The notes under the pieces are model-generated. The model ran no database searches, was not told where the DNA came from, and was given only the letters and a program-made list of their open reading frames with translations. From Litoditis marina (lineage: Eukaryota; Nematoda; Chromadorea; Rhabditida; Rhabditidae), in NCBI GenBank assembly GCA_964036275.1, contig CAXIWQ010000359.1:1-64000 (forward strand): a DNA stretch of 64,000 nt, in the 5' to 3' direction. Shown in pieces: positions 11,696 through 19,759 of the stretch (positions within the stretch are counted from its first letter, which is position 1; every line of letters begins with the position of its first letter). Position numbers and translations under genes: made by a program.

Positions 11696-14600
11696 TCAGT
11701 GCAACTTGAGGGCGACCTTGGCAATGCCGGCCACATCGATGTCCTCATGGGGAAAGAAGGGGTGGTTCGTGGCACTGCAAACAAAATTGTACAGAAGTTA
11801 CGGTAGAATTTGCACCGATTCATACTTTAATAAGTTGTCAGCAACAGAGTGTTCATATTATCGAGTGAAGTTGAGAATAGCTCGTTACGTGTTCGACGTG
11901 TTCTCATAAACTCATGACGAGTCGGAATTTGATGATGAAGTCTCATGAGAACGTCTCATAGGAATATGTTGTCTAGGACCTCGTGGTTAAAGGATTTGTT
12001 GAGACCACGCAACCGCAGGTAACTTGTGTCTGACTGCACCATTGACTCACGGTGTGCCATCATTTATCATATGTGACATTATCACATAGTGACAAGCAGT
12101 ACAAGCTGGGTGGAAAAACTAATTAAAGGGGGACAGAGAGGAAAGTTAATATTGCAGCACCCTCCTTCTCCGTGGAAACTTCCTGCATTGGTTTATTCTA
12201 AATGTGAAGGAATTCCAACTGGAAAAATTATCGCTGTTAGCGGCAAGGGATGGTAGTCTGCTTCCCGCAAATCTCTTTGTTTGGTTATGTGACGGCGGCG
12301 TAAAAAAATTACATTTGTATGGGTTCGATAAAACTAGTCGCTTTCTCACTTCCTCTCTGTATAATGTATTGAAAAAGCAATTAAAGTTTGATGTTGAGTT
12401 TCATTTATCCCAGCACTGGCTGGTTCCTACTGCACACCTTGTAGCCACTTCGCCTTTTATTTGACATGTTTTATCTATTGACTTTGTTCGTCTAGCTACA
12501 TAAATATATTCGCGTCTCATGTTGATGACTGAAAAAATTATGTGGGTCTCAACTCAAAACATTCGTTTTAATTAATTCTTTTTATTCTAAAACAGAATTT
12601 ACCATTCGTCCAGAAGCTCTGCAGTACAGTAATCCAAAATATATTTCGGCTAAGAAAACTCGTGGTTCTCGGCGAATTGTATTTTTCCTTTCGTTTTGTA
12701 GTAAGTTTAAGAGAAACCATCAAAAAAAAAACTGTATCATGAATTTTCGTTGTTCTAATTGACCAAAATTATAGATAAATGATTCCTTCAAGTATTTTCG
12801 CAATGATGCCCATAGTTCGTACATTTTTGGTATGCAACTCGGGCACACGGCAACACTTCTGAATAGCTCAATACATAATTCAATCTACCGAGTGAGTTTC
12901 TGGTAAGACAGAAGAAAAGGCAAAATATAGTCATACCTTCGTGTATCGAATCGTCTCTGAGTTTGACGAACAGACTGTTGTTACCGGTCTCCAACGAGAA
13001 GCATAGTTCTCTGATATCTCCGTTCTCCAGTGATCTCAGCAATGCTCTCTCGGCCTGTAATTTATGAAAAATACAAACAGAACGAAAAGAAAACAATGCT
13101 ATTATGTTAATAAAAAATAACAATTTTGTATGGAAGTTGGTTTGTATGTGATGTAGTTATTTGATATAATTACAGGAAAGGTTGTTTTTTCAAGATAAGA
13201 AGATACACTTTGTTTCACCCATTGATAACTTACTATAGTAATCTTTCGAATATTCAAGGGTACTTATCTAAACAACGAAAAACTTTTAGATTTACTGTTT
13301 TCTATGATTGTAGTTACCAAAGTTAAAAACGAAATCACGAGGTTTAATCCCTCTGAAATACCTAAAAGATATGTAAAAATTTCCTTGAAACATTCATAGT
13401 GTAATGGGCTATTGGTTCGTAAAACAGACTTTACATTAAAAGCAAGTTTTTGAAACTGTGATTCACCTCTTTGATGGACACAACGCCATCTTCCGCGATC
13501 AACGTACGTAGATCAACCTGACGTTCCTGAAAACGAATTTGCTTATGTCTGATACTTATACTTTGTTTTTGAGTACCATAACAGCATCAAAATATATTTT
13601 CTTATTGTGTACATGTGGTCGAGTGATAGGTTTATAGATCTAAAAAAATTAGGATGAAAGTTCTCTTCCTTCCCGGAACTTAACTTTTGTTTTTTACTTA
13701 CCGAGCTTTGAGACATTCTTTTCGGAAATCTGGCGATCTGGAATCAATACTATGAAGTTTCATTTCATCACAAGTAACTCTCAAACATGGCTGCATCAAG
13801 AGTTCCCAAAAAACAAATGAATGCGGAAGGTACCGGCTATCAGTTCTACGAACAGGTTGGTTTTTCCGTTCAAACAACTTCAAATTAATGTGTTTTTTAT
13901 TGTTAGCATAACGACACTTATTACAACTGAGAGAACACATTTCATTAACTTTTCGAAACAGAGTTCTTATGTGTATTGTGTATAACACTCTGGTTACTAT
14001 TTTTCTATTTAAAGTTATGCTGATTTCAGCCTCCGTTACCCACCTCGTCTCATGGAAATATAAACGATTATTTTATTACAAATGAAGAAAAAGACGTACA
14101 CAAAACTGCTGCGGATACGGGAGAGAAAAAGACAAGTGTTTCAAAATCTGTGTCTACATTTTCTTTCAATTTTTCCAAACAAAGTTCGCCTACGTTCTAT
14201 ATTTACCATTGATGGGAATCATTTAATCGTTTTACTGAATTTGTTATTCGACAGAATAATTGTAATGATAATCAAGGGAAAAAAACCCTCCCGCTTTCCT
14301 GTCAATCTCTTTTTTTGTAGTTAAATGATAACACACAAAGCAACAAGAAACATTAAAGCATGAGCATGAGATTTTTACCACACATTCCCAACGCATGTTT
14401 AATAACATACATCTACAACACCGAAAGCATTCTTATAGGATTTGCAGAATTTAAAGTGCAAATGAAACGGAACGTTAAATAAAACTCTTTTAATCATTCA
14501 AAATGTGTTCTCATAAAGTTTGAGATTGGATTCAAATAATCAGAAAAGAATCATTGTAATTATACGCTCACACTAGGATTGTATTCATAAAATTTAGTTT

Positions 14601-15996
14601 GAAGAAGTCAAAACACTTTCTATAGGCTGATGCACTCTGTTGATTTACGTATGTCTACTACTGAGATAAACTATATATTGAAGAACTGTGAATACACCAA
14701 GAAAACATTTCTTGGCACTTTTGCTTCAGATTTTTCACCCTCTCTGACTGGCAACAAAACTAAGAGCATAGTTTGGAACACTGCAATTAGCGACAGTCCT
14801 GGAGAACATTGGGTGGCATGTTTCATAACTGAGAACAAAATTGCATATTATTTTGATTCCGGAGGTTCGCCTATCTGCGAAAATATCTATGAGCATTTGA
14901 AACACGCGGCCTCACGTGTGGTGCATGTGTTCAGAAGACCTATACAATCTATCTTCTCAGACGTTTGCGGACATTACTGCATCTGGTTCCTTATTCAAAT
15001 TGGTCAAGGATTCTCCATAAATCGTTTGAAAAACAAGTTTTCGCCTGAAAGTTTGGGTAAAAATGATTTTTATATTAAACAATGGTTTATTCGACATTTG
15101 AAAACATGCAAATCAAACCGTATAAAAGAAAACGAATTCTCTAAAAACATCTAATATGATTTCCAAGTCGTCCGATCCCCCACTTGCTGTACCACCTCCC
15201 AGTGCGGACTCCTCCAAAGAATCGACATCTCCATCTCATGTTACTGCTAAAACATTCACGTGTACAGAATGCAAGAAAACTTTTCAACATCCCGACAGTT
15301 TACGTAAACACAAACGTAACGTCAACCATGGAAAAACAACCTCAATCGACCCCAAACCCGCCCCTGTGATGAGGGATCGAGTAGAAACTGTGCACACATG
15401 TTTACAGCTAAGGGAGAGATAGTTTCTTCTTTTTCAAACCAACCTGTCACGGATATATGTTTGGTAGATGGATCGAGCATCGCGAGTTTCCGCACAACGG
15501 TTTCGGAATGTATGAGTGACCGCCGACTTCCTGTTATTGATAAAAAAAACTAGTTCAAATATATAAGCTGTACCATGAAAACATTTTGGAACAGAAACTC
15601 ACGTGCTTACGGTGAGAGGTAGAGCTAGTCTGACACCATTGAAACCGTTAATGGCATCCTCAATCTGGTGAGAATAACGGTGGAGAATACTGTAAATAGT
15701 TCCAAATTTCAACATTTTCAAAAAGGTAAATGTCGAAATATGAAATAAATATTACCCGTTCATTCCTGAGATTGTGACCGGATTGGTTCGTCCAGCCCAA
15801 CCACCAGCCAAGGTGAATAATGTGATAAGAGGTATCGAGGTTTCCTATAATGACGAATAAGATACCATAAATCTTTTTACTTCGATGTAATTAGTTGTAT
15901 GAATATGTTTGTATTTCAAACGTAAACAATTACCGTTTGACTAGGAGGTCTAGCGTTCTCTTGACACGGTTGACATCCCAGACGCGACAACATTTA
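11696..15996 (-). CDS. Unrecognised multi-exon host gene, interrupted by Maverick genes in an intron
   Basis: Exons read on the minus strand: 15934-15996 (ATG at 15993), 15756-15844, 15611-15689, 15444-about 15528, 13702-13749, 13467-13526, 12937-13054 and a terminal exon 11696-11774. The first four have canonical splice borders and matching phases (20 codons; 29 codons plus 2 bases; 1 base plus 26 codons; then phase 2 into the 13749 exon), which supports real coding sequence. The peptides include LFTLAGGWAGRTNPVTISG, HRYSHQIEDAINGFNGVRLA and, at the end, HPFFPHEDIDVAGIAKVALK. I do not recognise the family. The phase does not carry from the 13702 exon to the 13526 exon, so an exon may be missing or the 3' group may be another gene. 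An adenovirus-type protease and a C2H2 ORF lie on the opposite strand between 13749 and 15444. Confidence 0.6.
12157..12464 (+). other. Open frame of ~100 codons, possibly an exon
   Basis: An open frame runs from just after an acceptor-like TTGCAG (about 12155) to a TGA at 12464. Its composition is protein-like (for example LPANLFVWLCDGGVKKLHLY). No family motif is recognised and it lies in an intron of the minus-strand gene. It could be an exon of a plus-strand gene, a gene remnant or chance. Confidence 0.25.
12598..12785. repeat. Dispersed repeat, second copy at 57254-57430
   Basis: Starting at TTTACCATTCG, with AGAAGCTCTGCAGTACAGTAA about 15 bases later, this ~180 bp stretch aligns with 57254-57430, including an AAATTATAGA match near the 3' end. 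The two copies differ at many positions, so they are old. No coding content or terminal repeats were seen. Confidence 0.5.
14630..15154 (+). CDS. PRO: Adenovirus-type cysteine protease (adenain-like, peptidase family C5)
   Basis: This 174-residue ORF has the ordered catalytic set of the adenain/ULP1 fold. His60 lies in GEHWVACF, Asp76 in YYFDSGG, Gln106 provides the oxyanion hole and Cys113 lies in DVCGHYC; in this family the nucleophile is the Cys before Gly. In Mavericks and adenoviruses the enzyme processes capsid precursors during particle maturation. The length is normal for the family, there are no stops or frameshifts, and ATG 14630 gives a full domain. An acceptor-like TATAG just upstream leaves open a short 5' exon. 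It is followed after one base by the C2H2 ORF, as in a compact viral unit. The open frame and complete active site suggest recent insertion. Confidence 0.9.
   Translation: MHSVDLRMSTTEINYILKNCEYTKKTFLGTFASDFSPSLTGNKTKSIVWNTAISDSPGEHWVACFITENKIAYYFDSGGSPICENIYEHLKHAASRVVHVFRRPIQSIFSDVCGHYCIWFLIQIGQGFSINRLKNKFSPESLGKNDFYIKQWFIRHLKTCKSNRIKENEFSKNI
15156..15422 (+). CDS. Small C2H2 zinc-finger protein of the Maverick cassette
   Basis: An 88-residue ORF has a Ser/Pro-rich N-terminus (residues 1-30) and one C2H2 finger: Cys36, Cys39, His52 and His58, with the usual Phe and Leu between them. It starts one base after the protease stop, which points to shared transcription with the protease. A role in nucleic-acid binding is inferred from the finger alone. 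The last ~20 residues run into sequence next to the host exon at 15444, so the natural C-terminus may be lost. Confidence 0.65.
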   Translation: MISKSSDPPLAVPPPSADSSKESTSPSHVTAKTFTCTECKKTFQHPDSLRKHKRNVNHGKTTSIDPKPAPVMRDRVETVHTCLQLRER

Positions 15997-16005
15997 CTGA
16001 AAAAA
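15991..16005 (-). promoter_or_regulatory. 3' splice acceptor directly before an ATG (possible trans-splice site)
   Basis: On the minus strand the sequence reads TTTTTTCAGTAAATG. The acceptor is only three bases before the start codon, and an in-frame TAA separates them, so this exon cannot continue an upstream coding exon in that frame. This layout is typical of spliced-leader acceptor sites in nematodes, but a cis-spliced 5' UTR would look the same. Confidence 0.4.
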
Positions 16006-16138
16006 TGTTGCAAGAGTTTGTAATAGTCAACGAACACTAGGTGATGAACTGGGAACTGAGTTGATCTTTTTTGTCTTTGGGGTTATGTTAATAACAGAAA
16101 AAATTGTTTTCTATTTTTTTATTAGTTCATAAAACTAT

Positions 16139-17968
16139 TCACAATTGATTTTCATTAAAAACATTCCGGAAAGAGTCAATGCAGAATTGATTGTCAAAGA
16201 AACTAAATACAACAACACTTAAAGAAGAATCTGGAACTTTTTTGGCAAATTTAATTTGAATTTGTGTTGAACCGCTTTTCAACAGTTCCCACGAAGTACT
16301 AGAATCAAGAGGAGAGAGGTTCACAGCAAAGAAACAATGACCATTAATAAACTTTTTGTAGCTCAACATAGGACATCGATCTTCCGTTACACAACCAAGT
16401 TCTTCGAACAAATTTATAAAAGCTCTTGCATAGTTCGCATTCTCAAAGTCGATCTGTGTAGGTTGTGCAGGATAAATTTGTCCACCAGCATCAACAGTTA
16501 TTTCCGAAAGATGGTTGTGTTTGAAATTGAAACTGTTTTTCGTAAGTTTACCCTCCATGGCTTCGGGGTCAAGAAGACCTATCAACAAACGTCTTGGAAT
16601 TATATCATGATAAAGTACAGTGTAAGGCAGATCGAACCGACCGGCCGGTACAGAAAGAACTTTAACTTTGGTTGAAGTGTAAGGATATCGCGCAGGGGTG
16701 GAGCGTAGACGATTCTCTATGGCTAGAGCAGCGGACGGCGTAACTTCCACAGCGGACGGCGTAACTTCCACAGCTCGCATATGTAACCGCATGTTAAAAA
16801 CTGTCAGTTTTACATCAGCGTCGTGTCTACTTTCCAGCACGAAAGCATCAGAGTTTCGGTAGAATGTGAGCTGCATGTTGATATGAGGTATTAGAAGTTT
16901 TTCCGTCATGAACGGTTCAAGGAGAACAGGACAACAAACATCCAGTTCACCAGTTTTAAAACTTTTAACGCGTTGTCTGAAACCACTGTTGTCTTCATGG
17001 TCAATAGGTAGTCCATCATCATCTTCTTGCCAACCAGCTGCTGAGAGAACACTATCTTTATACTCTGGTGTCGAACCCAGTAGGGTTTGAACGTAACCCT
17101 TGTAGGCATAATGGGTGGAATCATAAAGCTGTACGTTGTTGAATGCCACTTTCACTTGATTAAAGAAACTGCAACCAATGAAATTCGTTGGAGCTACTCT
17201 AATATTGTTGAGAAGTACCATACCTTGAGCATTTCCATCCTCGTCATTACCTAGAGGTTCATATTTTGGAGCTTGCTCCACTTTCAGACGGAAGGAAATG
17301 TAGGTCTTATTAAGTTGTAGAAAATGAGTACTATCATGAATATGAAAAGTGAATGGTCCATTATTATCAGTGTTGAAAGCTGGCACGAATGTTAGCCAGG
17401 ATCCTTTTTGAAAAGCAATTTGACTGTCCGGTGTGTCAAAAATACAAATATTAGATGGGGCACACGGTGAACTAGTGGAGGTTAAGAGACGGGCCATTTT
17501 CCAAATAGTAACTCTTCTGAGACTTTTTTCGTAAGTTTTTTTCTTGGGGCGTACTACACGTTGTTTGCTCTGTTTCCTTGTCTTACGCTTATCGTCGCTC
17601 TTTTTACGTATCACCCGTCTTTTTCTCAGAATTTTGCCTGATCCGTGCTGACTTAGTTTTTTCACCGCTTTGTCCACTAGATGTTGATAACTATCGTTTC
17701 CCTGTGATACTAGAGATTCAGAAAAGTTTTTACCTTGAGATAAGTCTGTTGCAATTTTAGAAGAGGCTAGTAGAGCTTCACGACCGATCGAACGACCAAC
17801 ACGTCTTAATACTGGCACTGCGCTCATGAACAACTTTCCGAGCAATTGTGAAATACTTCCACTACCTCGTTGATAGGTGCTTCCAGCACGAAATCCATTG
17901 GAACCGACTTGTTCGACAAAAAATGACTCCCAATCCACAGCACCATCAGGATCAAAATACACAAACAT
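16139..17968 (-). CDS. Capsid protein: N-terminal basic PX-like part fused to a major-capsid-like (F54H12.2-like) part
   Basis: This 609-residue ORF has two parts. Residues 1-157 contain a YQRGSGSISQLLGKLF stretch followed by strongly basic segments (residues 112-150), like the small basic virion-associated protein that precedes the capsid gene in related elements. From Met158 on, the sequence matches the F54H12.2-like family of invertebrate Maverick elements, which I take to be the hexon-type major capsid protein; the family is recognised by FDTPDSQ, a conserved GWQEDDDGLP region and the PAQPTQIDFENANYARAF region. In relatives these are usually two genes, so here they are in one frame without a stop. 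Met158 (17497) remains a possible internal start. There are no frame breaks. A direct repeat at about 16720-16765 duplicates TPSAVEV. Confidence 0.75.
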   Translation of the reverse strand: MFVYFDPDGAVDWESFFVEQVGSNGFRAGSTYQRGSGSISQLLGKLFMSAVPVLRRVGRSIGREALLASSKIATDLSQGKNFSESLVSQGNDSYQHLVDKAVKKLSQHGSGKILRKRRVIRKKSDDKRKTRKQSKQRVVRPKKKTYEKSLRRVTIWKMARLLTSTSSPCAPSNICIFDTPDSQIAFQKGSWLTFVPAFNTDNNGPFTFHIHDSTHFLQLNKTYISFRLKVEQAPKYEPLGNDEDGNAQGMVLLNNIRVAPTNFIGCSFFNQVKVAFNNVQLYDSTHYAYKGYVQTLLGSTPEYKDSVLSAAGWQEDDDGLPIDHEDNSGFRQRVKSFKTGELDVCCPVLLEPFMTEKLLIPHINMQLTFYRNSDAFVLESRHDADVKLTVFNMRLHMRAVEVTPSAVEVTPSAALAIENRLRSTPARYPYTSTKVKVLSVPAGRFDLPYTVLYHDIIPRRLLIGLLDPEAMEGKLTKNSFNFKHNHLSEITVDAGGQIYPAQPTQIDFENANYARAFINLFEELGCVTEDRCPMLSYKKFINGHCFFAVNLSPLDSSTSWELLKSGSTQIQIKFAKKVPDSSLSVVVFSFFDNQFCIDSFRNVFNENQL

Positions 17969-18027
17969 GCTAGTGTGACAATCTTGATATTACCGAAGGT
18001 ACGAAACAGCCGTTCAACAGAACTCAT
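17824..18027 (-). CDS. Small single-pass membrane protein in the Maverick structural unit
   Basis: A 67-residue ORF has one strong hydrophobic segment at about residues 14-36 (IKIVTLACLCILILMVLWIG). It overlaps the end of the upstream structural gene by 14 bases and the start of the capsid ORF in another frame. Small membrane ORFs at this place are common in such elements, which is the main support. The function is unknown and a chance frame cannot be excluded. Confidence 0.5.
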   Translation of the reverse strand: MSSVERLFRTFGNIKIVTLACLCILILMVLWIGSHFLSNKSVPMDFVLEAPINEVVEVFHNCSESCS

Positions 18028-18649
18028 TTATAGTGTATGATCTTCTCTGACGAAAGTGTAAAACAAAAGCCACTTTTCCGGAATTGAAGGGAATTGTCTG
18101 ATTTTTATCATTTTTCAATTGCACCCAAACATTATCCACTTCAGAATCAGAGCCGGAATTCATGTTATATTTACCAATGTGTGGTAAAGATACAATGTCT
18201 GTTGAAACACCCAAAAGATAGGCTATTTTCTTTGATAGAACTAATCTCATAACACCAGCCACATTGAGAATTGCACATCTGTTTGTAACTCCAACATACT
18301 CAAACAACTCTTGGGGTGTATGATCATTCGATTTCAGTAATGTACTCTTCTGATAAGCGTAGTTCAACAAATTAATCAGTTGCTGACCATTCGAGAAAGA
18401 AGCTGCTGGTAGAGTAACACGTGTAGTTTCACCATTCGAATGAACAATCAGAAACTCATTTTCACATAAAATCTCACCATCATCGAGAAAGTTCGTGATT
18501 AAATCATGAGTACCGGGATAAATAATAGAAGTGAGAGCTACTTCGAATTTTTTCTCAAATACCAGGGTGTTTGGTAAAAAAGTGCGAAAGTCGCTTATAC
18601 TAGAGTTTTTCTCAGCGTTGCTCAGTAAAGTAACATAAAAATCAGTCAT
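18014..18649 (-). CDS. Second structural (penton/minor-capsid-like) protein of the Maverick
   Basis: This 211-residue ORF begins MTDFYVTLLSNAEKNSS and contains FEVALTSIIYPGTHD; its C-terminus has IPFNSGKVAFVLHF. This start and end pattern characterises the protein that accompanies the F54H12.2-like capsid gene in invertebrate Mavericks, probably the vertex or minor capsid protein. It is short for that family: the central part between about residues 150 and 175 appears compressed, which suggests an in-frame internal deletion. It overlaps its neighbours by 8 bases (upstream) and 14 bases (downstream). The structural role is inferred from family and position. Confidence 0.65.
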   Translation of the reverse strand: MTDFYVTLLSNAEKNSSISDFRTFLPNTLVFEKKFEVALTSIIYPGTHDLITNFLDDGEILCENEFLIVHSNGETTRVTLPAASFSNGQQLINLLNYAYQKSTLLKSNDHTPQELFEYVGVTNRCAILNVAGVMRLVLSKKIAYLLGVSTDIVSLPHIGKYNMNSGSDSEVDNVWVQLKNDKNQTIPFNSGKVAFVLHFRQRRSYTINEFC

Positions 18650-18887
18650 TGTTCTGGATACCGACTTTCAAATTTGGATTAGGTAAAAGATATCCAATTG
18701 AAGAAGCGAGAAAACCCACCCATAGTTTGGAGTTGTGATCATGTGGATGGATAGTGAGGTTATATATAGCAACAAATGATACTATATAAATAAGTAGAAT
18801 TTGTAATAAATGAACGAGAAGTGATTTTGAAATGTGTCGGGAACCTAGTTTCCAGGTAGGGGAATCAATACTACAGTCACTGTCCAT
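18642..18887 (-). CDS. Small two-segment membrane protein of the Maverick
   Basis: An 81-residue ORF has a hydrophobic segment at about residues 22-44 (LLVHLLQILLIYIVSFVAIY) and a second at about 56-70 ending GYLLPNP. The GYLLPNP ending recurs in small ORFs next to the second structural protein in related elements (from memory). It overlaps the integrase end by 11 bases and the next ORF by 8 bases. The frame is intact. The function is unknown; a virion membrane or assembly role is only a guess. Confidence 0.6.
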   Translation of the reverse strand: MDSDCSIDSPTWKLGSRHISKSLLVHLLQILLIYIVSFVAIYNLTIHPHDHNSKLWVGFLASSIGYLLPNPNLKVGIQNND

Positions 18888-19533
18888 GGTAACCGATCAG
18901 ATTCGAATGAGGAACCCATTCATTGAAACTTTCATCGTAACCGCGAAATTTGACGAGGTACTCCAACTTCCTTCCTCTTTTTCTCTTTTTCAAAATTTTT
19001 TCGATTGCATAAGTAGGCTCAGATTCTTGCCGAAATATTTGCATTTCACGTGCATAAAAAAATGCATCAATTTCGTTACCTTTCAAATCCGAGAGAACAT
19101 AACAAGGAATTCGATTCTCATAAATGATTTTGGTCACCACAAACACCTCTTCAGTAAACCGTTGACGTGTACCCTTTCCAAATGTTCCTTTGTCACAAGT
19201 TATCCGTACCCGATGCGAAACTTTGAAATTTGGTTTACGTAACAAGTTATCATTATCATATAACTGTTGCCAGACAACTTCACAATTTTCATAGTTCACA
19301 TCAGCTGGACACTGACCTATGGATTTCATGAATGTCTTGTTCAAACCCGTGACAATATCTTCAATTACACCCAATCCAGATGGTTGGCTGCAGAGAATTT
19401 TTTCGATAGTTTATTTTTGATTCTCATAATAGCATTCTCAGCATAGCAAGCCTTCAGGTCAGTGTTTTTTGGAATAACATGTGATATACGATATTCATGG
19501 AGAGTTTTTTGGAATTCCCGTCCAGTAAACTCG
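18877..19533 (-). pseudogene. INT: Truncated, frameshifted Maverick integrase with chromodomain
   Basis: Only the C-terminal ~215 residues of a retroviral-type (DDE) integrase remain. From 19533 one frame holds GREFQKTLHEYR and KACYAENAIMRIKNKL, which carries the last catalytic Glu. A stop is reached near 19365, and the homology continues in another frame from about 19374, so there is a one-base-class frameshift between them. The rest has the post-core region with KSIGQCPADVN, a small beta-rich domain, and a C-terminal chromodomain (LVKFRGYDESFNEWVP). Both catalytic Asp residues lie upstream of the break and are missing, so the enzyme cannot be active. Integrases of this kind insert Mavericks; chromodomains are thought to guide target choice. 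The 3' end overlaps the membrane-protein ORF by 11 bases. Confidence 0.88.
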
Positions 19534-19540
19534 TTTTTTT

Positions 19541-19571
19541 GAATGTCTTGTTGTCTTGTTCAAACCCGTGA
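19541..19571. other. Filler DNA copied from the integrase at the Maverick break
   Basis: Positions 19541-19571 repeat GAATGTCTTGTTCAAACCCG from 19330-19351 in the same orientation, with an 8-base tandem duplication of GTCTTGTT inside the copy. It sits exactly where the integrase homology stops, after a run of T. This is the signature of templated insertion during end-joining repair. Confidence 0.8.
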
Positions 19572-19759
19572 TATGATTTGACCAATCATATTTTATCCAT
19601 ACATAGTATCTATTGTGAAGTTATAAACTATCCGTTCAAGTTCTTACTTGAGTAATAGATAGTAGCTTAACGCATTTTAGCAGAATCGTCGCCCACTCGT
19701 TTCACGCGATTGCCACTCCAACCATAGACCATACTCACTGTTTCTAAGTTTCTATTCAG

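Larger units (their letters stand above)
14550..15430 (+). mobile_element. Maverick/Polinton cassette A: protease and C2H2 protein
   Basis: Two tightly packed intronless plus-strand ORFs, one base apart, encode an adenovirus-type protease and a single-finger C2H2 protein. A protease of this kind is a hallmark of Mavericks/Polintons and adintoviruses. The cassette lies in an intron of the minus-strand gene and its 3' end is about 20 bases from an exon donor at 15444. No terminal inverted repeat could be placed; the borders given are approximate. Confidence 0.75.
16100..19540 (-). mobile_element. Maverick/Polinton cassette B: integrase remnant and structural genes
   Basis: Five minus-strand reading units overlap end to end in the order integrase remnant, small membrane protein, structural protein, small membrane protein, capsid protein. 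Overlaps are 8-60 bases, as in a compact viral transcription unit, with no introns. The same set of proteins occurs together in Maverick/adintovirus-like elements of invertebrates (the F54H12.2-like group, from memory of database naming). The integrase end is truncated at about 19533 and followed by a filler sequence. The capsid end stops about 100-140 bases from the first exon of the host gene at 15996. No terminal inverted repeats were seen. Confidence 0.85.

Noticed and set aside
12937..13054. Assignment of the minus-strand gene to a nucleoporin or other named family
   Set aside because: I compared the exon peptides with several remembered families and none aligned convincingly, so the gene is left unnamed.
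16337..17124. Plus-strand and alternate-frame ORFs inside the capsid gene
   Set aside because: Shadows of the 609-codon minus-strand ORF, with no independent features.
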